Counted from the stretch's first letter, positions 1 to 6,341 are shown. The stretch: DNA of 8,314 nt from Lachnospiraceae bacterium (GCA_009774465.1 VSNT01000149.1:1-8314); one strand, 5' to 3'. Notes: a model not told the origin generated them from the letters alone. Translations and numbers: made by a program.

Positions 1-38
1 ATATTATTTCAGGTGTCAAATAAATTATTCTTAATTTT

Positions 39-67
39 TTGCCATATTTCTTGAAAAATATTATTAT
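39..67 (+). promoter_or_regulatory. Sigma-A-type promoter of the solute-binding lipoprotein gene
   Basis: A -35 element TTGCCA (39-44) and a -10 element TATTAT (62-67) are separated by exactly 17 bases. Each matches the vegetative consensus at 5 of 6 positions. Transcription would start near 74, giving a leader of about 40 nt before the TTG start at 113. The surrounding DNA is very AT-rich, so chance matches are possible, but the spacing and position fit well. Confidence 0.6.
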
Positions 68-112
68 GGAAAAGAGCAGATAAAATGTTTGATTCGAAAG
101 GAGTGACAATAG

Positions 113-2260
113 TTGAAAAAAATATTTTGTGTTTTTATATTATTAATCCTTTCTCTTACCGCCTGCAGCCAAAACGCAGAAGATACACAAACTAATCCGG
201 CATCAGAAGAATCTCAAATGCAGACAACATGGTATTACAGGGAAGAACAGTCAGACTATGAAAAGGCGGCTCCCTGCGTAGAACCGGAAGGAAGCTATGG
301 AGAATTACTGGACTACTATGAAATGGCAAATGGAGAAATTTACTTTTTGTATCAGGAAGATTTGGCAGAAGAAGAAAGCAGCAATTATCGTGTGAATGGC
401 CCCAGGGAAAATGTGGAATACAGGCATACTATAATACGATATGTTCCAGATGAAAATGCATTCTTCACGCTTGATCTTAAGACAGATTCCAGTATTTTTT
501 TGTCTTATATATGTGTTTCGGAGAATGGTACGATTATTTTGTTTGATACGTTAAGAGCCTATGTATATTGGAATGGTGAGAAAGACAGTAAAGTAGATTT
601 TCCTGCTGATCCCAGAGGGGGATTTGTATTTCAGGATGAGTCGCATTTCATTTGTCAGCCGACAATGAGGTCCGCTTATATGGTATTTGATCTTCGGACG
701 GGGGAAAAGACAGAGGACTATCTTTCGAAAGAATTTCTTGAGACAGGCGGGATGAATGGCGGTACTTTTCTGACGGAAACTTTAAATGGAGAAGTTTTAG
801 TTACAGGGAGTGGAATTTACGAAAAGGATGGTGATGAATGGATTCTAAAGGTTTCCAGTGAAAAAACCAGTATGGGGTTAGCCGGTTTTTGGCCAAATAA
901 GGTATGGAAAGAAGGCGAAGAGTATTTTGTTGTTTCTGAAAATACCCTGTATCATTATTATTTGACAGAAAGTGATGGGAAAGAAGAGGAGATAACATTA
1001 ACTATTTTTTCAGCTTCAGAAAGCGCTTTTTTAAAGGAAGCGGTGCTGCAGTATCAAATTCTGAACCCTGCTGTCAGCATTAATTATAAATTTGCTGCTC
1101 ATGATGAACCGAAGGATCGTCAGGAAATGGACATTCTTTTAAAGCAGGTGAACGCAGAAATGATATCCGACCAGGCAGCAGATCTTTATATCCTTGATAA
1201 ACTTCCCTGGGAGGATTATGTGGAAAAAGGTGTTCTGCTTAATATAGATGACGCGGTGAAGCCGCTTTCAGGCACAGGAGAATATTTTGACAGGGTACTT
1301 AACGGTTATCATTCTGAAAACGGAACTTTTGCAGTGCCTTTATTTTTTCGGGCAGACTGCTTTGTATGTAAAAAGGAAATAAAACCTTATGTGGAAAGTC
1401 TGGAAACACTTGCCGGATATCTTAGGGAAAATCCGACAGAGGAAGGATTGGTGCCTTTTTCCTATCAAAATAATATAAAAGGATTTTTCCTTCCCATGTT
1501 ATATCACTATTATGGAGATGAGCTTTATGAGGATGGAAAAGTCACCAGAGAAAATCTTACAGCTTTTCTGGAAAATGCAAAGGTTCTTTATGACCGAATA
1601 GGGCAGGCGAAGGAGACGGACAGCGCTTTTTATCCTTTGAGATATAATGAATTTGATAATTACGTTCTGGACGAAATGTGGCAGCTTTTAGGGTGTGAAA
1701 GAGGCAGTATGTCTTTGTATGTGATAGGGGATAAAAATGTAGTTGCGGTGCCTCAGATTTTTCATTATGATAATTACGAAATTTTTTCCAACAGGCAGTT
1801 TCATCCGGTAATGCTTACAGGAATACACAGCCGCACCAGGCAGCCAGAGGAAGCAAAAGAATTTTTACAATTTTTAATTTCTTATACGAAGATTTACAGC
1901 GAGAAAGAACACAGGGCATGTAATTACATTGGTATTCCGGTAAGCAGGTATACAACGCAGATATGGATGGAAAGATGGCGTGAGCAAAATATAGAGAAAT
2001 TTGAACAGGGATTTTATTATGATCGAAACTATGGAGAAAGTTATCCTGTTTACCTGCCGGAGGAAGGGGATGGCGAACGTCTGATTCAAATTCTGGAACA
2101 GGCATCCATACCGGCAGGGTATGCCAGTTCTCTGACAGACTCGGTTTATGGAATTTTAGTACAGGGAATCGAGGGATATTTTGAAGGAGAAAAAACACTG
2201 GAAAAGACAGTAGATGAATTGTACAGCAGGATAAGTATTAAGCAGAGTGAGGAGGAGTAG
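113..2260 (+). CDS. Extracellular solute-binding lipoprotein (family 1-like) with a large N-terminal extension
   Basis: This is a predicted membrane-anchored lipoprotein that binds a solute outside the cell, probably for an ABC importer; the ligand is unknown. Residues 1-17 form a lipoprotein signal peptide (MKK, hydrophobic core) and the lipobox L15-T16-A17-C18 gives the lipidated cysteine. Residues about 40-290 are rich in short beta-strand and turn patterns (for example ANGEIYFLYQ), resembling a beta-propeller-like sensor region, but I cannot assign a family. From about residue 295 the pattern becomes that of a family-1 solute-binding protein: LTIFSASES, then DLYILD (357-362), then NGTFAVPLFF from residue 403. 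At 715 residues it is far longer than the usual 400-450, because of the N-terminal part. The start is TTG at 113, with AAAGGAG at 97-103. No permease or ATPase partner lies in the window, so transport is inferred and a sensory role is possible. Confidence 0.88.
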   Translation: MKKIFCVFILLILSLTACSQNAEDTQTNPASEESQMQTTWYYREEQSDYEKAAPCVEPEGSYGELLDYYEMANGEIYFLYQEDLAEEESSNYRVNGPRENVEYRHTIIRYVPDENAFFTLDLKTDSSIFLSYICVSENGTIILFDTLRAYVYWNGEKDSKVDFPADPRGGFVFQDESHFICQPTMRSAYMVFDLRTGEKTEDYLSKEFLETGGMNGGTFLTETLNGEVLVTGSGIYEKDGDEWILKVSSEKTSMGLAGFWPNKVWKEGEEYFVVSENTLYHYYLTESDGKEEEITLTIFSASESAFLKEAVLQYQILNPAVSINYKFAAHDEPKDRQEMDILLKQVNAEMISDQAADLYILDKLPWEDYVEKGVLLNIDDAVKPLSGTGEYFDRVLNGYHSENGTFAVPLFFRADCFVCKKEIKPYVESLETLAGYLRENPTEEGLVPFSYQNNIKGFFLPMLYHYYGDELYEDGKVTRENLTAFLENAKVLYDRIGQAKETDSAFYPLRYNEFDNYVLDEMWQLLGCERGSMSLYVIGDKNVVAVPQIFHYDNYEIFSNRQFHPVMLTGIHSRTRQPEEAKEFLQFLISYTKIYSEKEHRACNYIGIPVSRYTTQIWMERWREQNIEKFEQGFYYDRNYGESYPVYLPEEGDGERLIQILEQASIPAGYASSLTDSVYGILVQGIEGYFEGEKTLEKTVDELYSRISIKQSEEE

Positions 2261-2320
2261 GGTAAATTGCTGCGATGGTTCGAAATATTAATGACAATAT
2301 GATAGAAAAATTAAAACCAT

Positions 2321-2331
2321 TATGCTATGCT
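2321..2331 (+). promoter_or_regulatory. Weak extended -10 promoter candidate for the ATPase/nuclease gene
   Basis: TGC followed by TATGCT (2323-2331) resembles an extended -10 element; an overlapping TATGCT also begins at 2321. No good -35 hexamer is present 16-18 bases upstream (2303-2308 reads TAGAAA). It lies about 85 bases before the start at 2417. There is no obvious terminator after the lipoprotein gene, so read-through from 113 is an alternative source of transcript. Confidence 0.3.
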
Positions 2332-2385
2332 TTAATAAAGTGAACCAATCTTTTCGCTGGGGCTGAAAGCAGCGGAGTGAATTTC

Positions 2386-2454
2386 ATGGAAAGAATTATG
2401 GAGGAAGCATTAAAGTATGTCCAGGGTGGTAAGTATTGGAAATCAGGATTTTGA
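2386..2454 (+). other. Possible 22-codon leader ORF overlapping the start of the ATPase gene
   Basis: ATG at 2386 is preceded by GGAG (2374-2377, 8 bases away) and opens a 22-codon frame beginning MERIMEEALKY and ending at TGA 2452-2454. It overlaps the first 38 bases of the ATPase gene in another frame. A second in-frame ATG lies at 2398. It might couple translation to the downstream start, but a frame this short with a ribosome-site-like sequence can arise by chance. No protein family is recognisable. Confidence 0.2.
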
Positions 2455-4132
2455 AATCATTCGTAATGAAAAATATTTTTATATTGATAAGACAGATTTT
2501 ATACGTAAATGGTGGGAAAGCGGAGACAGTGTTACTCTGATTACGCGTCCCAGACGATTTGGAAAAACGTTAAATATAAGTATGTTGGAGAAATTCTTTT
2601 CAGTGAAATATGCGGGCCGGAAAGAACTTTTTGAAGGATTGAGTATATGGGAGAAAAGGTTTCCTGATGAAGACTGCAAATACCGCAAACTGCAGGGGAC
2701 ATATCCGGTTCTTTCTTTAAGTTTTGCAGATATAAAGGAGATTTCCTTTGAACAGGCGCGAAAGAAAATCTGTCGTGTGATCAAAGAATTGTATAACCAA
2801 TATGATTTTATACTGGATTCAGATGTATTAAATGAAAGCGAAAAAAAGGATTTTTTGCAGATATCAATCAATATGGAGGACAGTGAGGCAACTTTTGCCT
2901 TAAAGGCATTGTCCGGATATCTGTCACGTTATTATGGCAGGAGAGTCCTTATTTTTCTGGACGAATATGATACACCTATGCAGGAAGCCTATGTAAATGG
3001 GTATTGGAAGGAATTGGTGGCATTCACCCGAAGCCTTTTTAATTCTACTTTTAAAACAAATCCATATATGGAACGTGCAATTATGACAGGGATTACACGG
3101 ATCAGTAAGGAATCAATATTTTCTGATTTGAATAATTTGGAGGTGGTAAGTACCACTTCTGATAAATATTCAGATTGCTTTGGGTTTACAGAGGAAGAGG
3201 TATTTTCTGCATTAGATGAATATAATCTGTCCGAACGAAAAGAGGAAGTGAAAAAATGGTATGATGGATTTACCTTTGGAAATCATACAGATATTTACAA
3301 TCCCTGGTCCATATTAAACTATCTGGATAAGAAAAAAATTGATTGCTACTGGGCAAATTCAAGCAGTAATCGGATGATAGAAAAGCTGATTAGAGAGGGA
3401 AGCCCGGAAGTTAAGATGACAATGGAAAAATTGCTTTTGGGTGAAACTTTTCATACAGCATTTGATGAACAGATTGTATTTGATCAATTGGATCAGGGAG
3501 AGGATGCAGTGTGGAGCCTGCTCCTTGCAAGTGGATATTTAAAGGTTATAAACTATAAGTTTGATACAGTCCATCGTAAAGTGGAATATGCTCTGAAATT
3601 GACAAATATGGAAATTCAAATGATGTTTGAACAAATGATTAAGGGCTGGTTTGGAGGATGCCGCAGAGTTAACAATGCCTTTCTGCAGGCATTGCTGGCG
3701 GATGATATAAAAGAAATGAATTTGTGTATCAATAAAATTGCAATGGAGATGTTCAGTTATTTTGATACGGGAAAAAAGCCATCCAGAGAAGATCCGGAAC
3801 GTTTCTATCATGGGTTTGTGCTTGGAATGCTGGTAGAATTATCTGACAGATATTTCATTACTTCAAATCGGGAAAGCGGATTTGGACGTTATGACATTAT
3901 GATGGAACCCAAATCTGCAGCAAAGGAAAATAATGCTGTCATTATTGAATTTAAAGTTCAACAGGCAGGTGAAAAAGAATTAGCCGATACTGTTCGGGCG
4001 GCACTGCAGCAGATAGAAGAAAAAAATTATCAGGCGTATCTTGTGGCAAAAGGAATATCTGAGGAAAATATCCGCAGGTATGGCTTTGCCTTTAGTGGGA
4101 AAAAGGTTTTGATTGGGGCTCCCCCTGTTTAA
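2417..4132 (+). CDS. AAA-ATPase-like / PD-(D/E)XK nuclease-fold protein (DUF1703-type)
   Basis: This is a cytoplasmic protein of a large family (AAA-ATPase_like followed by a PDDEXK_9 domain) that is expanded in gut Clostridia and Bacteroidetes; its cellular role is not established. The N-terminus carries the family hallmark, GNQDFEIIR then FYIDKTDFI. The Walker A-type motif RPRRFGKT spans residues 44-51 (K50, T51). The Walker B-type strand VLIFLDEYD spans 177-185, with D182 and E183. The middle has WYDGFTFG, then DIYNPWSILNYL and YWANSSSN, all typical of the family. The C-terminal nuclease fold shows GRYDIMMEP with D493, then IIEFKV with E511 and K513, giving an intact D...E-x-K site. At 571 residues it is close to the usual family length and looks complete. 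The ATG at 2417 has GAGGAAG at 2401-2407. Its stop overlaps that of the convergent gene by 4 nt. A defence or mobile-DNA role is possible but unproven. Confidence 0.92.
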   Translation: MSRVVSIGNQDFEIIRNEKYFYIDKTDFIRKWWESGDSVTLITRPRRFGKTLNISMLEKFFSVKYAGRKELFEGLSIWEKRFPDEDCKYRKLQGTYPVLSLSFADIKEISFEQARKKICRVIKELYNQYDFILDSDVLNESEKKDFLQISINMEDSEATFALKALSGYLSRYYGRRVLIFLDEYDTPMQEAYVNGYWKELVAFTRSLFNSTFKTNPYMERAIMTGITRISKESIFSDLNNLEVVSTTSDKYSDCFGFTEEEVFSALDEYNLSERKEEVKKWYDGFTFGNHTDIYNPWSILNYLDKKKIDCYWANSSSNRMIEKLIREGSPEVKMTMEKLLLGETFHTAFDEQIVFDQLDQGEDAVWSLLLASGYLKVINYKFDTVHRKVEYALKLTNMEIQMMFEQMIKGWFGGCRRVNNAFLQALLADDIKEMNLCINKIAMEMFSYFDTGKKPSREDPERFYHGFVLGMLVELSDRYFITSNRESGFGRYDIMMEPKSAAKENNAVIIEFKVQQAGEKELADTVRAALQQIEEKNYQAYLVAKGISEENIRRYGFAFSGKKVLIGAPPV

Positions 4133-4395
4133 TCCTCCTCAATCACATGAATTTCAAGATAATCAAAATCAACCTGCTCAATAAAATTATCCTGTGTAAA
4201 CCGGGCCTTGGCATGGCGCTTAAATTCCGCAATTGTAGCGTCCAGCCAGATCGGTTTTCCCAGGTCAAATTCATAGCAGATTTCATCTAAAGCCTGAAAA
4301 ACCTTATGGGTACGGGTGTCTTCTTTTTCATTGCAGATTACGGTATCCTTTAATAAATGATTGTCCTTAAAAATTTTCGCCCACATTCTGAACAT
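4129..4395 (-). CDS. Conserved hypothetical protein, 88 residues
   Basis: This is a small soluble protein with no signal peptide or membrane segment. It resembles a short hypothetical protein I associate with Lachnospiraceae; its function is unknown. Visible blocks are MWAKIFKDNHLLKDTVIC (4-21), an aromatic/acidic centre ALDEICYEFDLGKPIWLD (35-52) and a very acidic C-terminus ending in IEED. The combination of I/V-rich strands and a central helix suggests a compact alpha/beta fold, with no catalytic motif I can name. The ATG at 4395 is preceded on the minus strand by AGGAG (4404-4408), 8 bases away. It converges with the ATPase/nuclease gene, sharing TTAA at 4129-4132, and diverges from the alarmone synthetase gene, so it is probably transcribed alone. 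Confidence 0.85.
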   Translation of the reverse strand: MFRMWAKIFKDNHLLKDTVICNEKEDTRTHKVFQALDEICYEFDLGKPIWLDATIAEFKRHAKARFTQDNFIEQVDFDYLEIHVIEED

Positions 4396-4448
4396 TGGTA
4401 AATCTCCTGAATATATATAAATAAAGTGCCTTTTTTTTCACTTTTTTA

Positions 4449-4457
4449 ATCATAGCA
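4449..4457 (-). promoter_or_regulatory. Extended -10 promoter candidate for the 88-residue protein gene
   Basis: Read on the minus strand, TGC (4457-4455) is followed by TATGAT (4454-4449), an extended -10 element differing from TATAAT at one position. No convincing -35 is present at 17 bases. The start codon lies about 54 bases downstream. A short inverted repeat, AAAGTG (4423-4428) with CACTTT (4439-4444), would lie in the leader. Confidence 0.4.
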
Positions 4458-4548
4458 TATCAGGAGAGAAAAAACAGTAATAAATTAACAATAAAACTTA
4501 AAAATTAATAAAATTTTTGTCAATAATATACATTATTATATGGAAGTA

Positions 4549-4557
4549 TGGTAAAAT
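4549..4557 (+). promoter_or_regulatory. Extended -10 promoter candidate for the alarmone synthetase gene
   Basis: TGG (4549-4551) followed by TAAAAT (4552-4557) matches the extended -10 pattern, with 5 of 6 bases in the hexamer. The region 16-18 bases upstream has no clear -35, although a TTGTCA occurs further up at 4517-4522. Transcription from here would start near 4564 and give a leader of about 75 nt before the ATG at 4641. Confidence 0.4.
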
Positions 4558-4570
4558 AAACATAAAGACA

Positions 4571-4592
4571 AGGAGAAAAGGTGTATATATAA
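4571..4592 (+). promoter_or_regulatory. Strong Shine-Dalgarno and 3-codon GTG mini-ORF in the synthetase leader
   Basis: AGGAG at 4571-4575 sits 5 bases before a GTG at 4581, the best ribosome-binding arrangement in this leader. The GTG frame reads only three codons and stops at TAA (4590-4592). It is in the same frame as the synthetase, and that frame is then open from 4593 through the real ATG at 4641. The sequence just before 4641 (AAGGCGGG, 4626-4633) is a poorer ribosome site. Confidence 0.3.
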
Positions 4593-4640
4593 AAGTACAT
4601 TTGGCATGCATATTATTACATAAGTAAGGCGGGAATTTCA

Positions 4641-5282
4641 ATGGAACTTAGAGTTGAGCGTGACAGTGATGTGGATAGCTGGAAGGAAGTCATACTGATT
4701 TATAATTCTGCACTTAAGCAGATATCGACTAAACTGGAAATACTAAACGATGAATTTCAGCATGTACACAGGTACAATCCTATTGAGCACATTAAGTCAA
4801 GGATTAAAACTTCAGAAAGTATTGTTAAAAAATTAAAAAAGCACGGGTATGAATCCACGATTCAAAATATGGTTCAACATGTAAATGACATTGCAGGCAT
4901 TCGTGTAATTTGTTCTTTTACATCAGACATTTACAGAATAGCAGAAATGATCAGCAACCAAAGCGATATTAAAGTAATTGCTGTTAAGGATTACATTGTT
5001 AATCCGAAACCAAGTGGATATAAGAGCTATCATATGCTGGTTACAGTACCTGTGTATTTATCAGACAGGATTGTGGATACCAAGGTTGAAATTCAGATTC
5101 GTACAGTTGCAATGGATTTCTGGGCCAGCCTGGAGCATAAGATTCATTACAAGTTTGAAGGGAATGCACCTGCATATATTAAAGAAGAGTTAATTGCATG
5201 TGCTAAAATGGTTTCTGAGCTTGACACGAAAATGCTTTCATTAAATGAGGAGGTTCTTAAAATTACAGGAGTAAAAGAATAA
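4641..5282 (+). CDS. relQ: Small alarmone synthetase, RelQ/YjbM-like GTP pyrophosphokinase
   Basis: This enzyme transfers pyrophosphate from ATP to GTP or GDP to make (p)ppGpp, the stringent-response alarmone, in the cytoplasm. It is a stand-alone synthetase: at 213 residues it has only the RelA/SpoT synthetase domain and lacks the hydrolase, TGS and ACT regions, close to the 211 residues of Bacillus YjbM (RelQ/SAS1). Visible motifs are HIKSRIK (50-56), NDIAGIRVIC (82-91) with D83, the substrate-binding SGYKSYH (125-131) with Y127, and VEIQIRT (149-155) with the catalytic-type E150, followed by MDFWASLEHKIHYKF. The C-terminal helix after residue 176 fits the RelQ oligomerisation region. ATG 4641 is the only sensible start, since the next methionine falls inside the domain. 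The gene appears monocistronic, ending in an intrinsic terminator. RelQ rather than RelP is a judgement by similarity. Confidence 0.94.
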   Translation: MELRVERDSDVDSWKEVILIYNSALKQISTKLEILNDEFQHVHRYNPIEHIKSRIKTSESIVKKLKKHGYESTIQNMVQHVNDIAGIRVICSFTSDIYRIAEMISNQSDIKVIAVKDYIVNPKPSGYKSYHMLVTVPVYLSDRIVDTKVEIQIRTVAMDFWASLEHKIHYKFEGNAPAYIKEELIACAKMVSELDTKMLSLNEEVLKITGVKE

Positions 5283-5285
5283 AAA

Positions 5286-5329
5286 AGAGAAGGCATGTAA
5301 TTGCAAAAAATGTATTACATGTCTTTTTT
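5286..5329 (+). terminator. Intrinsic terminator after the alarmone synthetase gene
   Basis: GGCATGTAAT (5292-5301) pairs with ATTACATGTC (5314-5323) over 10 base pairs with one G-T wobble and a 12-base loop. Six T residues follow directly (5324-5329). The A/G-rich run upstream of the stem can pair with these T residues, so the structure may also work on the minus strand. It begins only a few bases after the stop at 5280-5282. Confidence 0.85.
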
Positions 5330-5386
5330 ATGTCTGGAAGCATAGAGTTTAGTGGTTTAAAATATCAGGCTGTTAAAATGAGGAGT

Positions 5387-5412
5387 GCCCAGACACATTT
5401 CTGTGCCTGGGC
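5387..5412. repeat. GC-rich hairpin (GCCCAG/CTGGGC)
   Basis: GCCCAG (5387-5392) pairs with CTGGGC (5407-5412). After an A-C mismatch, CACA (5394-5397) pairs with TGTG (5402-5405), closing a TTTC loop. It stands out in an otherwise AT-rich spacer. No T-run follows on either strand, so it is not a standard intrinsic terminator. It may be a dispersed palindromic element or a regulatory RNA hairpin. Confidence 0.55.
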
Positions 5413-5437
5413 TATTATGAAAAAATTTATCTATGTG

Positions 5438-5456
5438 TGTAATGAAAATCATTACA
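5438..5456. promoter_or_regulatory. Fur-box-like palindrome
   Basis: TGTAATGA and TCATTACA form a perfect 8-base inverted repeat around AAA. Compared with the classical 19-base Fur box (GATAATGAT-A-ATCATTATC), 14 of 19 positions agree, including the whole TAATGA/TCATTA core. A CCTTTTT run follows at 5463-5469, so a weak second terminator is an alternative reading. The nearest downstream gene starts about 230 bases away, further than usual for an operator. Confidence 0.35.
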
Positions 5457-5525
5457 TGTTTGCCTTTTTGTTATAAATATAATATACCTCAGAATTATGA
5501 ATAAAGTATGAACACGATATGAAAT

Positions 5526-5548
5526 TATCGTTAATTATTACAACGATA
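5526..5548. repeat. Inverted repeat TATCGTT/AACGATA
   Basis: TATCGTT (5526-5532) and AACGATA (5542-5548) are a perfect 7-base inverted repeat separated by 9 bases. The interior contains TAATTATTA (5532-5540), itself a dyad of the TAAT-N-ATTA kind found at the centre of Bacillus Fur-family operators, but its centre is one base off the outer repeat. It could be a protein-binding site upstream of the coiled-coil gene. Confidence 0.35.
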
Positions 5549-5606
5549 GAGAAAAATAAAAGGAAAATTTATGCAGATTGCACAATAATGAGAAAAAAGT
5601 CATTTA

Positions 5607-5635
5607 TTGTAAATATGTGTTAAAAGTGTTAAGAT
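5607..5635 (+). promoter_or_regulatory. Promoter candidate for the coiled-coil membrane protein gene
   Basis: TTGTAA (5607-5612) and TAAGAT (5630-5635) are 17 bases apart, with TG one base before the -10 (extended form). Each hexamer matches consensus at 4 of 6 positions. The predicted transcript start near 5642 leaves about 40 nt before the ATG at 5684 but almost none before the alternative ATG at 5648, supporting the later start. A 7-base direct repeat GTGTTAA (5617-5623 and 5626-5632) overlaps the spacer and -10. Confidence 0.45.
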
Positions 5636-5683
5636 ATATGCAGATGTATGCAGGTGCGTAATCGCTTCGGAATGGAGGAAACG

Positions 5684-6334
5684 ATGGATAATTTTATGGA
5701 CAAGATTTCACAGAAGTTAAATTCACAGGAAATCATTCGTGCAAATGCGGCTGCCGACGCAGCAGCTCTCGAAAATCTTGAAAAGCAGCTTACTTTATTT
5801 AAAGACCAGATGGAAAAGTATGATGACTGTATTCAGGAAATGCGTAAACTGAATTTGAAAAACATAGAAAGTGCTCAGGGCGTGCAGGAACTGGCGGATA
5901 AGGCAAATGAAAAACTGGGCCGTACTGCAGATGAGGTGGAAGCAGTTTCTGTATCAAAAATCAAAGAAACATCAGACTTATCAATTGCAGGAATCAATCA
6001 GACCTTAAATGAAAGTCTTGCAAAGATTGCAGAAATCAAGGAAAATTCTGATAATCTGGAACAGATCACCGAAAATATGTCAGGACTTCGTACCAGGCTG
6101 GAAGAACAGTTTAAGAGCATGGAAGACTTTTTACATACGGATAATGTAAAAGTATACCGTAATGTACAGGCAGCTATGATAGAGGAATTGGGAAAGCAGA
6201 CCGCGGAGCTTAAGGACGAGCAGGAGAAATTTACAAAAAGCAGTAAAGTTCTGTTCCCTTTTGTTGTTGTTACCATGATGATTTCAATTGCCAACATTGC
6301 AATTACCATTGCAAGGATTTTAGGCCTGTTTTAG
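5684..6334 (+). CDS. Coiled-coil protein with one C-terminal membrane segment
   Basis: This protein has unknown function. From the ATG at 5684 it has 216 residues. Residues about 1-180 are charged and helical with long heptad-like runs (for example NLEKQLTLFKDQMEKY, ADKANEKLGRTADEVEA and NLEQITENMSGLRTRLEEQ), indicating an extended coiled coil. The last 27 residues (190-216, beginning LFPFVVV) form a single hydrophobic segment ending at the C-terminus, so it should be tail-anchored with the coiled coil in the cytoplasm. There is no signal peptide and no HAMP or chemoreceptor signature. The block VKVYRNVQAAMIEE looks conserved in Lachnospiraceae homologues as I remember them. The start at 5684 is chosen because GGAGG (5674-5678) sits 5 bases upstream; an in-frame ATG at 5648 would add 12 residues but lacks a ribosome site. 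A short spacer separates it from the flavin reductase gene, so co-transcription is possible. Confidence 0.82.
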   Translation: MDNFMDKISQKLNSQEIIRANAAADAAALENLEKQLTLFKDQMEKYDDCIQEMRKLNLKNIESAQGVQELADKANEKLGRTADEVEAVSVSKIKETSDLSIAGINQTLNESLAKIAEIKENSDNLEQITENMSGLRTRLEEQFKSMEDFLHTDNVKVYRNVQAAMIEELGKQTAELKDEQEKFTKSSKVLFPFVVVTMMISIANIAITIARILGLF

Positions 6335-6341
6335 GAGAAAA

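Larger units (their letters stand above)
5330..5600. other. Noncoding spacer with several dyads
   Basis: I see no convincing gene here. It holds three separate inverted repeats, at 5387-5412, 5438-5456 and 5526-5548. A 32-codon frame at 5378-5476 (MRSAQTHFCAW...) runs through the first two dyads, but it has no ribosome binding site and is probably a by-product of the palindromes. The rest is AT-rich with no tRNA or riboswitch pattern that I recognise. Confidence 0.5.

Noticed and set aside
1815..2198. 127-codon antisense ORF within the lipoprotein gene
   Set aside because: The sense frame has clear family features; the antisense product is low-complexity and has no recognisable domain.
4423..4444. 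AAAGTG/CACTTT inverted repeat with a T8 run in its loop
   Set aside because: Only six AT-rich pairs with the T-run in the loop rather than after the stem; it does not make a terminator and is weak as an operator.
4978..5193. Alternative-frame 71-codon ORF within the alarmone synthetase gene
   Set aside because: It overlaps the core synthetase motifs in another frame and has no ribosome site; a shadow frame.
5378..5476. A 32-codon ORF (MRSAQTHFCAW...) in the spacer
   Set aside because: No ribosome binding site precedes it and its sequence is dictated by two palindromes; more likely an incidental frame.
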